Of a stretch of 64,000 nt of DNA, positions 1-8,074 are shown one piece after another (position 1 is the first letter of the stretch; the number at the start of each line of letters is the position of its first letter). The DNA is from Terriglobia bacterium (GTDB taxonomy: Bacteria; Acidobacteriota; Terriglobia; Terriglobales; Acidobacteriaceae): positions 186,001 through 250,000 of the forward strand of contig JAIQGK010000009.1 of NCBI GenBank assembly GCA_020072645.1. Direction: 5' to 3'. The translations under genes and the position numbers were made by a program. The notes beneath the pieces were generated by a model that worked only from the letters and a program-made list of their open reading frames with translations, did no database searches and was not told the origin of the DNA.

Positions 1-1
1 A

Positions 2-145
2 CAGCAGATGCAGGAGGAGCGCCACGTCGGCAAGAAACAGCTGCCTACATCCGTGGGAGGATTGCTTGTCCATGTCGCCGACCACACACAGAGGCACGTA
101 GGACAGGCGATCATCACGGCAAAGATCGTTGTCGCACAAAGATAA
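2..145 (+). CDS. DinB-like protein, C-terminal fragment (cut by window edge)
   Basis: Only the last 47 codons are inside the window, in the frame starting at base 2 and ending at TAA 143-145. The visible stretch GGLLVHVADHTQRH followed by VGQAI matches the final helix of DinB/DUF664-type four-helix-bundle proteins, in which conserved histidines bind a divalent metal. The family includes thiol-dependent transferases and stress proteins, so no exact reaction can be given. The next gene begins 22 bp downstream on the same strand, so the two may be cotranscribed. Confidence 0.6.
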   Translation, partial: QQMQEERHVGKKQLPTSVGGLLVHVADHTQRHVGQAIITAKIVVAQR

Positions 146-166
146 AGAAAGATAGATAAGCTACAC

Positions 167-739
167 ATGACAATAGACAAGACAAATTCCGAATGCAGCG
201 ACTCAGTCCGGCGCATCATGGCCGCGGCCCGCTTTGCCGCGGAGAAACATGCCCAGCAAAGGCGCAAGGGCGAGAACGCAGAGCCTTACTTCAATCATCT
301 GCTAGAGGTTGCTGAGTTAATCGCCGCCAGCAGCCATGAGCTGGATGTGAAACTGATGATGGCAGCTTTTCTACATGACACAGTGGAGGATACAGGCGTC
401 ACATTGCAGGAATTGGAAGAGCGGTTTGGCAAAGATGTTGCCGATCTGGTGGCGGAGGTCACCGACGACAAATCGCTGCCGAAAGAAACCAGAAAACAGT
501 TACAGGTGGAGCATACTCCCCATAAATCTCCGCGCGCGCAAACACTCAAACTGGCCGATAAGGTTTCAAACCTCCGCGCCATCATCTCAAGCCCGCCCGT
601 GGGCTGGAGCCGGGAAAGAAAGCAGCAGTACTTTGAATGGGCTAGACAGGTAGTTTCCGGAATCGCTTCCCCGAACGAATATTTGAAATCAGAATTTGAT
701 AAAGCGTATTGCTCGATTTCTCAACTCAAAGAATTGTAG
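167..739 (+). CDS. small HD-domain hydrolase, SpoT/MESH1-like
   Basis: This 190-residue protein carries the HD metal-binding set of RelA/SpoT hydrolase domains: His44 in YFNHLLEVA, the His70-Asp71 pair in AFLHDTVEDTG, and Asp131 in LKLADKVSNL. It has no synthetase, TGS or ACT domain, so it has the size of a stand-alone (p)ppGpp or nucleotide pyrophosphohydrolase. In the family the reaction is removal of the 3-prime pyrophosphate of (p)ppGpp, in the cytoplasm; the substrate here is inferred. The ATG at 167 is the first start in frame and no strong ribosome binding site is visible. Not obviously linked to the EPS genes. Confidence 0.75.
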   Translation: MTIDKTNSECSDSVRRIMAAARFAAEKHAQQRRKGENAEPYFNHLLEVAELIAASSHELDVKLMMAAFLHDTVEDTGVTLQELEERFGKDVADLVAEVTDDKSLPKETRKQLQVEHTPHKSPRAQTLKLADKVSNLRAIISSPPVGWSRERKQQYFEWARQVVSGIASPNEYLKSEFDKAYCSISQLKEL

Positions 740-852
740 CCATCCTCCGTACGCTTGTTTGCATCGGCTAAAAATCAACGTATTCAAGAAATCCAGCTCT
801 GGATTGCAAAAAGGTCGCATCGAAGTAGAGGTACCGCTAAGCCGGCACGTCT

Positions 853-1413
853 ATGCGTCGACCAACCACATCAGCGGCGTTTTTGATTTTGTTTGTCTCG
901 CTCATTTTCTGCGGGACGCCCAAACTAGCAAATGCACAAGAAGAAACCAGGCCCTCATTAACCAAATTTTCCGCAAGCATTGATAACCCTGATCTTCCAC
1001 AGAAACGGCCCGACGCAAAGAGCCTCCTTTTATTAATTGGCCAGCAGATTCATGAAACTGAGCTTGATTGCTCGCACTTTGTGCAGTACCTATATGAGCA
1101 AGCTGGTCTGGATTACGGGTATGCGCCTTCCCGGACGCTTTACGACGGGATGGAAGGTTTCAAGCGCGTAGCTCATCCCAGGCCCGGTGACCTGATTGTC
1201 TGGCGAGGGCATGTTGGAATTGTTGTCGACCCGGATGAAACAACATTTCTGAGCGCGTTGCGTTCGGGAGTAAAAATCTCATCCTATCAGTCACATTACT
1301 GGCAAAGGCGCGGCAAGCCGCGCTTTATGCGCTACGTTGGCGCGGATGAGACTGACCCGTCGGAATGGGCGACACGAAAAATCGCGTCGCGCGGCGGCGC
1401 TACTGGCGAATAG
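853..1413 (+). CDS. secreted NlpC/P60-family peptidase
   Basis: A 186-residue protein with an N-terminal signal peptide (hydrophobic core about residues 8-20, cleavage probably near ANA at 26-28). The catalytic cysteine is Cys73 in ELDCSHFVQYLYEQAG and the catalytic histidine is His120 in GDLIVWRGHVGIVVDP, the usual order for NlpC/P60 cysteine peptidases that cut peptidoglycan stem peptides. It has no SH3 or LysM cell-wall-binding domain, so it is a minimal catalytic unit acting outside the cytoplasmic membrane. It converges with the sugar epimerase gene at 1439; no hairpin terminator is obvious between them. Confidence 0.75.
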   Translation: MRRPTTSAAFLILFVSLIFCGTPKLANAQEETRPSLTKFSASIDNPDLPQKRPDAKSLLLLIGQQIHETELDCSHFVQYLYEQAGLDYGYAPSRTLYDGMEGFKRVAHPRPGDLIVWRGHVGIVVDPDETTFLSALRSGVKISSYQSHYWQRRGKPRFMRYVGADETDPSEWATRKIASRGGATGE

Positions 1414-1438
1414 CCAATTTAAAGGATATGTGATCTAG

Positions 1439-2419
1439 TTAGCGTTGCCCAGCCAGAACACCCGGGTTGGTTGTGATCGCACGCTGTTCTTCATACCACT
1501 CTACTGTGCGTTTCAAGCCCTCTTCAAAACCCACGTCGGGTGAATAGCCCAGATGCTTTTGCGCCAGCGTGATATCGGCTAGGGAATGTCTCACGTCCCC
1601 GGTGCGTGGCTCCGCATATTTGGCAGGTCCGTTGAAGCCAATGATCCTGCCCAGCATTTCGAAAATTTGATTCAATGAAAATCTTGTGCCCGTAGCGATG
1701 TTGAAAACGCGGCCTGACACTTCATTGGCCAGCGCGAGGCAGGCTTTCAAATTGGCTTGCACTGCATTGGCGACAAAAGTGAAATCGCGGCTCTGCTCGC
1801 CATCGCCAAAGATTGTCGGCGATTCTCCGAGCTGCATCTGGGTAATGAACTTGGCCAGCACGCCAGAATACTGTGAGTTCGCATCCTGCCGCGGACCAAA
1901 GATATTGAAGTAACGCAGGCTCACGGTCTCAAGCCCATAAACTTTTGAGAATGTCTGCAGATAGTATTCGCCGGTAAGTTTCTGTACCGCGTAAGGCGAG
2001 ATAGGGCGCGGAAGCATGTCTTCCCTTTTGGGCAAAACTTCGCTTTCTCCGTAGGCTGAAGAAGAAGCCGCATATACAACGCGCTTTACGGCGGCGTCAC
2101 GCGCAGCAAGTAGAAGATTCAGCGTGCCGTTTACGTTAACCGCGTGCGTCAGCTCAGGCTCAACCACCGATTTTGGCACGGAAGGCAGGGCCGCCTGGTG
2201 GATTACATAGTCAATTCCTTCACAGGCTGAAGCCAATCCTGCCTTGTCCAGCAGGCTAACCTCCCGGAAATCGATGTCATTCTCAATATCAGCGATGTTC
2301 TGCCGCTTGCCCGTGGAAAAATCGTCCAGACCTCTAACCGTCTCTCCACGACGGACCAGTTCATGCCCGATCGAAGACCCAATAAACCCCGCAATGCCCG
2401 TAACAAGATACTTCGCCAT
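1439..2419 (-). CDS. NAD-dependent sugar epimerase/dehydratase (UDP-hexose 4-epimerase type)
   Basis: 326 residues with the extended short-chain dehydrogenase layout: an NAD-binding glycine motif TGIAGFIGS at residues 7-15, and the catalytic tyrosine-lysine pair in SPYAVQKLTGEYY. Sequence and length fit UDP-glucose or UDP-GlcNAc 4-epimerases (GalE/WbpP group), which supply nucleotide sugars for polysaccharides. It lies 58 bp downstream of the sigma-54 response regulator on the same strand, so kinase, regulator and epimerase probably form one transcript. The exact sugar cannot be told from sequence. Confidence 0.8.
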   Translation of the reverse strand: MAKYLVTGIAGFIGSSIGHELVRRGETVRGLDDFSTGKRQNIADIENDIDFREVSLLDKAGLASACEGIDYVIHQAALPSVPKSVVEPELTHAVNVNGTLNLLLAARDAAVKRVVYAASSSAYGESEVLPKREDMLPRPISPYAVQKLTGEYYLQTFSKVYGLETVSLRYFNIFGPRQDANSQYSGVLAKFITQMQLGESPTIFGDGEQSRDFTFVANAVQANLKACLALANEVSGRVFNIATGTRFSLNQIFEMLGRIIGFNGPAKYAEPRTGDVRHSLADITLAQKHLGYSPDVGFEEGLKRTVEWYEEQRAITTNPGVLAGQR

Positions 2420-2477
2420 CGATATATGGACCTCGCGTCAGCAGCAGCCGTAAGCTGTGTTGACCAGAAATTTGTCT

Positions 2478-3905
2478 TTAGTTGGCTCTAGCACGCAGGC
2501 CGTGCTCGCGGCTCCCCGCCGGCGACAAGCCATGCTGTTTAATCTTATATAACAACGCCTTGTAGCTGATATTCAAATCCGCCGCGGCCACTTTGCGGTT
2601 CCAGTTGGAATCATCCAGCGCGCGCTGGATCTCCTTGGCTTCCGCATCGTCTTTCAAGCTGCGTACCAGGGCTTTCAATCCGCCGTGCCCGGATGATGAG
2701 GCGCCATCTTCCACGCTTCCATCCCTGCTCTTGGTCTGCAACTCATCCAGTACCTGATTTTCGTCTTCCAGCACCAGATAGCGCTTTACCAGGTTTCCCA
2801 GCTCGCGCAGATTGCCGGGCCACGCGTAGCGCATGCATTCCTGCACCAGTTTGTCAGAAATAGGCAAAGCGTTTTTCCCAAACTGGCGCGCAAAGTTATT
2901 CATGTAATAACGCAGCAGGATTGGAATTTCTTCGCGCCGCTCACGCAATGGCGGCACCGTAACGGTAAAAGCATTCAGGCGGTAGTAAAGATCTTCACGG
3001 AGCCTGCGCTCGGCAATGGCTTTCTTCACGTCAATGTTTGTCGCTGCCAGAACGCGCGCATCAACCGTAACATTGGCGCGGCCGCCCAGACGCGAGAATG
3101 TGCCATCCTGGAGAACGTGCAGCAGCTTGGCTTGCAATGGCGCGCTCATTTCCCCGATTTCGTCCAGCAGGATGGTGCCTTTGTGCGCCATCTCAAACTT
3201 ACCCGGCTTTGATTTGTTGGCGCCGGTAAAAGCTCCCGCTTCATAACCAAACAATTCGCTTTCCAGCAGGTCCGCCGGCAACGCAGCGCAATTCACTTTT
3301 GCCATGGGGCGATGCGCCCGGATCGACATTTTGTGGATTAGTCGCGCCAGAATTTCCTTGCCAACGCCGCTCTCACCCAGAAGAAGGACGGGCACGTTCA
3401 CCTTGGCGATCAGTGCAGCCTGGGCTCGAATCTGCTTCATGGCAGGGCTTGCGGCCAGAAAAAAGAAATCATCGTCCAGATCGTCAACCAGCTCTGAGCC
3501 TTTTACCGGAGCAGCAGGCTGCATATTATTCAAAACAGCCGGATTCAGTGCCTTGCGAATCGCGCCTTGAAACTGCTGCGACAAAAATGGCTTTGTAACG
3601 TAGTCGGACGCTCCGAGCTTAATCGCCTGCACCACCCGGTTTGTGTCATTCACGCAGGAAATCATCACGACTTTTTGCTCGGGATGGAGTTTCTTGCAGT
3701 TTTCCAGTGTTTGCAGGCCGTCCATTCCCGGCATCACCATGTCCAGAACGATCAAATTGGGCGCAGGTCCCCGGGTCATGCGCTGCAATGCCTCTTCACC
3801 GCTGCCTGCGGTTTCCACATTGTAATTTTCAATTTCGAGCAAAGTCTTGGTGTAACGAAGAACACTTGGTTCATCGTCGACGAGTAGTATATTTGGCGCG
3901 CTCAA
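2478..3905 (-). CDS. sigma-54-dependent response regulator (NtrC type, PrsR-like)
   Basis: 475 residues in three parts. A receiver domain covers about residues 5-120 with phosphoacceptor Asp55 in LIVLDMVMPG. A sigma-54 AAA+ domain has Walker A GESGVGKE and the sigma-54-contacting loop GAFTGA. A Fis-type helix-turn-helix lies at the C-terminus (AAADLNISYKALLYKI). It activates sigma-54 RNA polymerase from upstream enhancer sites. Its start overlaps the kinase stop by 4 bp, so the two form a coupled two-component pair. Its recognition helix is nearly the same as that of the second activator at 34900-36018. In XrtA/PEP-CTERM systems the comparable pair is called PrsK/PrsR, which is the basis for the proposed role in controlling the EPS genes here. 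Confidence 0.9.
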   Translation of the reverse strand: MSAPNILLVDDEPSVLRYTKTLLEIENYNVETAGSGEEALQRMTRGPAPNLIVLDMVMPGMDGLQTLENCKKLHPEQKVVMISCVNDTNRVVQAIKLGASDYVTKPFLSQQFQGAIRKALNPAVLNNMQPAAPVKGSELVDDLDDDFFFLAASPAMKQIRAQAALIAKVNVPVLLLGESGVGKEILARLIHKMSIRAHRPMAKVNCAALPADLLESELFGYEAGAFTGANKSKPGKFEMAHKGTILLDEIGEMSAPLQAKLLHVLQDGTFSRLGGRANVTVDARVLAATNIDVKKAIAERRLREDLYYRLNAFTVTVPPLRERREEIPILLRYYMNNFARQFGKNALPISDKLVQECMRYAWPGNLRELGNLVKRYLVLEDENQVLDELQTKSRDGSVEDGASSSGHGGLKALVRSLKDDAEAKEIQRALDDSNWNRKVAAADLNISYKALLYKIKQHGLSPAGSREHGLRARAN

Positions 3906-4825
3906 TTGGCCTCCTGTTTGGCCTGGGACAACAACAATGAAAACTTGCTTCCTCTACCGACTTCGCTTTCAACCCAGATGACGCCGCCGTGCGCTTCCAC
4001 CAGACGCCGGGCGATGGCCAGACCTAACCCGGTGCCGCGAGCGGAGCCGCCCGGCAACTGTACGAAGTCTCCAAAAATCTCGTCGTGATGCTCGGGCGCG
4101 ATGCCGCGTCCGGTATCACTTACGTCTATGCGAACAGCATTTTCTACCTTGCGGGTTTCTTTCCGCTCCATGTTGAACAAAAATTCGCTCTGCGCCTTTC
4201 GCCGTTCCCAGAAGCAAGGTGTCACGCTGACCGTCACTAATCCTTGCGCAGGTGTATGCTTCAGCGCATTTTCGATCAGATTGGAAATAATATGCTGGAG
4301 TTTGAGCGGCTCAACCCGGACTCTTTCATTGCCTTCAGATGGATTAAATTGGTACCTGATGCGCTTCTGCGTGGCCGTAGGCGCCCAGTAATTAAAAATC
4401 TCGCTGACACTTTCATCCACGCTTGTCGATTCCTGGTTCTGTGCAACGATGCGACCCGCTTTAAGTTCCTGAAGCAGTAAAAGGTCCTGAATCAGTTTTT
4501 GCAGACGCTGCGCGCCTTCCTGAATTTCTCCCAGTACCTGCTTCTGTCTCTGGTTGATCCCGCCCAGATGCCCGTTGAGCAAAAGATCTGTATATCCGAG
4601 CATGACTACCAGGGGAGTTTTAAATTCGTGCGCCGCGGAAACCAGAGGAAAAGCCGATGGCTCAACTTCTTCATGTCCGCAACGCAACTGCCGTTTCCGC
4701 CGCTCAGGAGGAATCACCTCCACGATGTCCTCACCGGAGCAATGAGATGAATGCAATGCGGAAGCGCTCAGGCTGTGACATACCGGACATTCGACATCGG
4801 TATTAACTTGTTCTTTTTCCATCAT
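3902..4825 (-). CDS. soluble histidine kinase with N-terminal cysteine cluster
   Basis: 307 residues with a complete kinase core: phosphoacceptor His66 in HEFKTPLVVMLGYTD, N box NLIENALKHTP, G1 box DTGRGIAPEHHDEIF and G2 box GTGLGLAIARRLVEAHGG. No membrane segment and no PAS or GAF domain is visible, so it should be cytoplasmic. In place of a sensor domain the first 50 residues hold four cysteines (13, 16, 29, 49) with neighbouring histidines, which could bind metal or sense redox state; this is inference. It overlaps the response regulator by 4 bp (ATGA). An ATG one codon later (4822) is an equally good start. A CRP-like palindrome lies about 100 bp upstream. Confidence 0.88.
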   Translation of the reverse strand: MMEKEQVNTDVECPVCHSLSASALHSSHCSGEDIVEVIPPERRKRQLRCGHEEVEPSAFPLVSAAHEFKTPLVVMLGYTDLLLNGHLGGINQRQKQVLGEIQEGAQRLQKLIQDLLLLQELKAGRIVAQNQESTSVDESVSEIFNYWAPTATQKRIRYQFNPSEGNERVRVEPLKLQHIISNLIENALKHTPAQGLVTVSVTPCFWERRKAQSEFLFNMERKETRKVENAVRIDVSDTGRGIAPEHHDEIFGDFVQLPGGSARGTGLGLAIARRLVEAHGGVIWVESEVGRGSKFSLLLSQAKQEAN

Positions 4826-5377
4826 TCCTTATCCCATTACCTGAAGCGCGAAACGGTCCCCACCGAAGGCCGAGGGAATCACCATTGGATAAAAATGATC
4901 CTATTACGTTTTCATCCAATAACCGTGTGATCGCGATCACTATGTGCAGTGAGTTGCAACCAATTAATTGCGCTTTATGCTTTCAATTGCCGTTTCGAGC
5001 AAATGCTCGTACGCACCCGTGCACAAAATGAGAAACGATTGAAGTGGATCGGAAGAGAGGCAATCGCAAGAACCACCTGCGGCATGACACGCCGCGTAGT
5101 TCAGGAAATGCCCGACTGGAAGATCTCTGTTTTACCAATACCGCACTAGCGGCAAAGCCAATGCAAGACCAGCCAACTGAGATATTTTGATTCTGCACGA
5201 TTCTGTAACCCCTTCCAGGTGTCCGGTTCCGTCGAAATGCCGTTGATCTTCAGCGCGATGGGTAGCTTTTCCAGAATTGTCAGAAAAGCGATCCGTGGGG
5301 GCCTACTGAAAACCAAATGGCAATCGTCCACTTGGCCAATAAACTTACTGTACTTAAGTACAATGTACTATAAGGAG
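4826..5377. other. intergenic region upstream of the kinase, no convincing gene
   Basis: No open frame here looks like a protein family. It holds inverted arms ATTGGAT (4884-4890) and ATCCAAT (4914-4920), the CRP-like palindrome at 4926-4941, and the 12-bp palindrome GTACTTAAGTAC at 5350-5361. The right part is AT-rich compared with the flanking genes. Confidence 0.5.
4926..4941. promoter_or_regulatory. CRP/FNR-family-like binding site
   Basis: TGTGA-N6-TCACT; the inner 14 bp GTGATCGCGATCAC is a perfect palindrome. It fits the TGTGA-N6-TCACA consensus of CRP-family regulators with one mismatch. It is about 100 bp upstream of the histidine kinase start, so it could control the kinase-regulator-epimerase operon. 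Confidence 0.4.
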
Positions 5378-5395
5378 TGTGCAAACTATTTGCAA
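5378..5395. promoter_or_regulatory. EPS dyad site 1 (GCAA-N5-TTGC)
   Basis: TGTGCAA followed by five bases and TTGCAA. It is one of seven related dyads found next to sigma-54 promoters in the EPS locus; this copy has a 5-bp rather than 4-bp spacer. It lies about 160 bp upstream of the sigma-54 promoter at 5544. A further half site, TTTTGCACA, is at 5421-5429. Confidence 0.5.
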
Positions 5396-5543
5396 GGGAA
5401 AAGATTGGAAATTCTAAAACTTTTGCACATCCGGATTCGCCATAAATATGCAAATAGTTTCATATTGCTGCCTAGAGATTATTGGGATTTCTACATTAAT
5501 CCCTTTATTTTCTTAATATTATTGTCGATGATATCAGCATGTG

Positions 5544-5560
5544 TTGGCAGTCCACTTGCA
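5544..5560 (+). promoter_or_regulatory. sigma-54 promoter of the FemAB-like gene
   Basis: TTGGCAGTCCACTTGCA has GG at 5546-5547 and GC at 5558-5559 with exactly ten bases between, plus good matches at the flanking TTGGCA and TTGCA. Transcription would begin near 5571, only a few bases before ATG 5578, which rules out the longer ATG at 5539 as a start. Confidence 0.7.
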
Positions 5561-5577
5561 TTTCTCTATGCAAATCC

Positions 5578-6825
5578 ATGCTTGCTGGACTGACAGAAAC
5601 GGCGCTCCCGCTCGAATCCTGCCCTAGAGCAGAAGAATGCACGGTCCACATATGCCGTAGCTGGGAAGAATTGGAACAGTTTCGTGAGCGCTGGAGCAGT
5701 TTGTTGCAGGCAAATCCAGCATCTTCCATCTTCCAGACGCCAGAATGGCTGGCTTCCTGGTGGCAGGCTTACGACCAGAACAGGAATTTTTTTGCTCTGG
5801 TGTTTGCTGACTCTATTGGCGCTGTCGTCGGAATCGCTCCTTTGTATGTCGACCGGACACGTTTTCTGGGCTTATCTTTAACAACCCTCCGTATGGTTGG
5901 CGCGGGATCAGGAGACTCTGACGGTCTGGATTTCATCACCGCTCCGGAACATGCCGGCGATTGCGCGAAAGCATTTATCGCTTGGCTTGCCGCCCAGAAA
6001 GAATGGCACGTATGTGCGCTGGAGACACTGCCGCAACATTCACCGGTGGCGGAACGCCTTTGCCGCGAAGCGCAAGAGTCCGGCATAAGGATCGATTCCA
6101 CGCTGACACCCAACTTCATTATTGATTTGCCTTCGACATGGCCGCAGTACGTGAGTTCTCTGGACTCTTCTTTCCGCCCACTGCTTACGCGTTATCCCAG
6201 GCGCCTTCAATCACGGTTCACCGTTAAATTCTCGCGCTGCAAAGATGTGGCGGATCTCAAAACCCGCTTGCAAACCCTGTTTGATCTGCACCAGATGCGC
6301 TGGACCGGGCGCGGTGAAACTGGCGCATTCGCCGGCAATGAACGGCGGGATTTCTACTATCGAATGGCAACGGCCTTCCTGCAGCGCGGCTGGCTGGAAT
6401 TCTGGCAGCTGGAATTGAATGGCGAAACCGTTGGGGCCCAATTCTGTTTTCGCTATCACGATACAGTCTCACTTTTGCAGGAAGGCTTTCATCCCAAATA
6501 CGCGGCAGAAAAGATTGGCTATGCATTGAAAGCATATTTTCTGGAGGAGATGATCCGCACCGGAGCCAGGCGCTATGACTTTCTGGGAGGCGACGATCCG
6601 TATAAATCGAAGTTCGGAGCGCACCAGGAAAACTATCTCAATTTGTTCCTTGCCGGACCTTCAAAGCTGGGTCGGCTTTATCTTCAAGTACAAAAGCAAA
6701 AACGCAGATTCAAAACATGGCTAAAGCGCAAGCTTCCAGCGGGCATGGTGACTGCGCTGCGTGGCCAAGCAACATCCCGCGCACGTGAATCTTCGCGACA
6801 AACTTCTCAACCGGAGCAAAAGTAA
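5578..6825 (+). CDS. FemAB/CelD-like GNAT acyltransferase of the EPS locus
   Basis: About 415 residues from ATG 5578. An in-frame ATG at 5539 lies upstream of the sigma-54 promoter core and is rejected. The C-terminal half is a BioF2-like acetyltransferase domain ending in YDFLGGDDPYKSKFG, a signature of FemAB-related proteins found in PEP-CTERM EPS loci and of CelD-type cellulose-locus proteins. Such enzymes move an acyl or aminoacyl group onto an amino group; the substrate here is probably a sugar or lipid-linked repeat unit, by inference. The stop overlaps the next start by one base (TAATG), so it is translationally coupled to the methyltransferase. Expected to act in the cytoplasm. Confidence 0.75.
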   Translation: MLAGLTETALPLESCPRAEECTVHICRSWEELEQFRERWSSLLQANPASSIFQTPEWLASWWQAYDQNRNFFALVFADSIGAVVGIAPLYVDRTRFLGLSLTTLRMVGAGSGDSDGLDFITAPEHAGDCAKAFIAWLAAQKEWHVCALETLPQHSPVAERLCREAQESGIRIDSTLTPNFIIDLPSTWPQYVSSLDSSFRPLLTRYPRRLQSRFTVKFSRCKDVADLKTRLQTLFDLHQMRWTGRGETGAFAGNERRDFYYRMATAFLQRGWLEFWQLELNGETVGAQFCFRYHDTVSLLQEGFHPKYAAEKIGYALKAYFLEEMIRTGARRYDFLGGDDPYKSKFGAHQENYLNLFLAGPSKLGRLYLQVQKQKRRFKTWLKRKLPAGMVTALRGQATSRARESSRQTSQPEQK

Positions 6826-7598
6826 TGTCAACCATCTATCAGAGCGTTCCAACCGAACCCATGACCGTTTCTCCTGCTGAGCGTCTCAGAAAACTAGGCC
6901 AGGAAATGGGGTTATGGAACCATGGCTTTGATTTCGCGCGTTTCGCCACACAGCTTTTCCGCGACATAGATTTCCGCGGTAAGACTATGCTTGAGATCGG
7001 CTGCGGCAAGGGGATGCTTTGCCTGTGGGCTGCTCTTCATGGTGCGCAGACGGTAGGCCTGGAACCGATGGCTGAAGGTTGTTACGATTCCAGCGAATGC
7101 CACAATGCTTTTAAGCTGATGGCAAAAAAACTTGATTTGCCGCAGGCAACGATTCTTCCGCTTACCGTTCAAGCTTTTCAGGGTCCCAAGAACCATTTCG
7201 ACGTCGTGTTGTCCGTGGCTTCCATCAATCATCTGGATGAAAAAAGCTGTATTGCGCTGCTCGACTCGCCAGATGCAGTCCGCGAGTACCAGGATATTTT
7301 TCGGAACATTGCCGCCATGATGAAGCCGGGAGGCAAACTCATTATCATGGATGCCGCGCGACACAACGTCTTCGGCGATCTGGGAATGCGGAGTCCATTA
7401 ACACCTAATATCGAATGGTTCAAGCATCAGCAGCCGGAGTTCTGGGCAAAGCTACTGAGCGGCTGCGGCTTTGGCAATCCAGATATCACCTGGGCCAGCG
7501 GTAAGCTCCTGAGGTATGCCCGATTTACCTCGATTCCCAAGACCCTCTCTTATTTCGGGCAAAGCGTGTTTCGCATGGAAATGACCCGCATTGTGTAG
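6825..7598 (+). CDS. class I SAM-dependent methyltransferase
   Basis: 257 residues. The SAM-binding motif I is MLEIGCGKGMLCLWAA, followed by an acidic residue at the end of the next strand (VGLEPM), and a later hydrophobic strand LIIMDAARH. This is the Rossmann-like fold of class I methyltransferases. It is coupled to the FemAB-like gene, so it probably methylates a sugar or precursor of the exopolysaccharide; the acceptor cannot be deduced. A perfect 13-bp-arm dyad begins 7 bp after the stop codon. Confidence 0.75.
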   Translation: MSTIYQSVPTEPMTVSPAERLRKLGQEMGLWNHGFDFARFATQLFRDIDFRGKTMLEIGCGKGMLCLWAALHGAQTVGLEPMAEGCYDSSECHNAFKLMAKKLDLPQATILPLTVQAFQGPKNHFDVVLSVASINHLDEKSCIALLDSPDAVREYQDIFRNIAAMMKPGGKLIIMDAARHNVFGDLGMRSPLTPNIEWFKHQQPEFWAKLLSGCGFGNPDITWASGKLLRYARFTSIPKTLSYFGQSVFRMEMTRIV

Positions 7599-7604
7599 CT
7601 TTTG

Positions 7605-7634
7605 GCGTAGTGTGCAACTCTTTGCACACTACGC
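7605..7634. promoter_or_regulatory. EPS dyad site 2, perfect 13-bp arms
   Basis: Left arm GCGTAGTGTGCAA, 4-base spacer CTCT, right arm TTGCACACTACGC; the arms are exact reverse complements. This is the best copy of the TGTGCAA-N4-TTGCACA motif. It could also fold as a hairpin, but no T-run follows, so a protein-binding site is more likely than a terminator. It is about 164 bp upstream of the sigma-54 promoter at 7782. Confidence 0.6.
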
Positions 7635-7781
7635 AACTGCTTGTGTCAGCTAAACTACCGATCTCGAAATTACATCTTGTTCACATCGCCGCTGGAACAA
7701 TTTACACTTTTGATTCCTCTCCCCTTCTCGTCTCTTTCTTAAACACCCGCCAAATTCCAGTGTTTCTGCGCTTCTGAATCT

Positions 7782-7798
7782 GTGGCCACATTCTTGCA
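7782..7798 (+). promoter_or_regulatory. sigma-54 promoter upstream of the lipoprotein gene
   Basis: GTGGCCACATTCTTGCA has GG at 7784-7785, ten bases, then GC at 7796-7797, and a perfect TTGCA. Transcription would start near 7809, giving an unusually long 5-prime leader of about 265 nt before GTG 8075. Confidence 0.6.
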
Positions 7799-8074
7799 AT
7801 TCGTTTTGCAACGACTTAGCAGTACCCTCGTAGTTTTTTCCTTTCGGGAACTTTGGTTTTTTTGGCTAAGCACATAAGCAAGAGATGAGAGCAGGCGCGC
7901 GCACGCGCGGTCACTGGAAGACAGTGGACTGCACATGGCGGGGTGCATGGTCGAACGATTCGACTGCAGACACTTATCTCTTGAGACGCAAACCATTGAA
8001 GTGATGAAGTGATGAAGGAGTTTCAGAAGCGCTGGCAGAGCGCCTGAAAGTTTTCTTCAGATTTAGGAGTTACG
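7799..8074 (+). other. long leader region upstream of the lipoprotein gene
   Basis: No convincing gene. It contains a GC-alternating run (GCGCGCGCACGCGCGG near 7895-7912), a short direct repeat (GTGATGAA, twice near 8006-8023) and a good ribosome binding site (TTAGGAG at 8063-8069) before the GTG start. If the promoter at 7782 is right, all of it is 5-prime untranslated RNA. Confidence 0.45.

Noticed and set aside
7601-7617. GG...GC match inside dyad site 2
   Set aside because: Spacing is eight bases; it is part of the dyad arm.
7739-7996. Minus-strand open frame in the lipoprotein leader
   Set aside because: No homology features; it overlaps the sigma-54 promoter and leader.
8033-8048. TGGCAG-N5-CTGAA close to the lipoprotein start
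   Set aside because: The -12 GC is replaced by GA; the match at 7782 is better.
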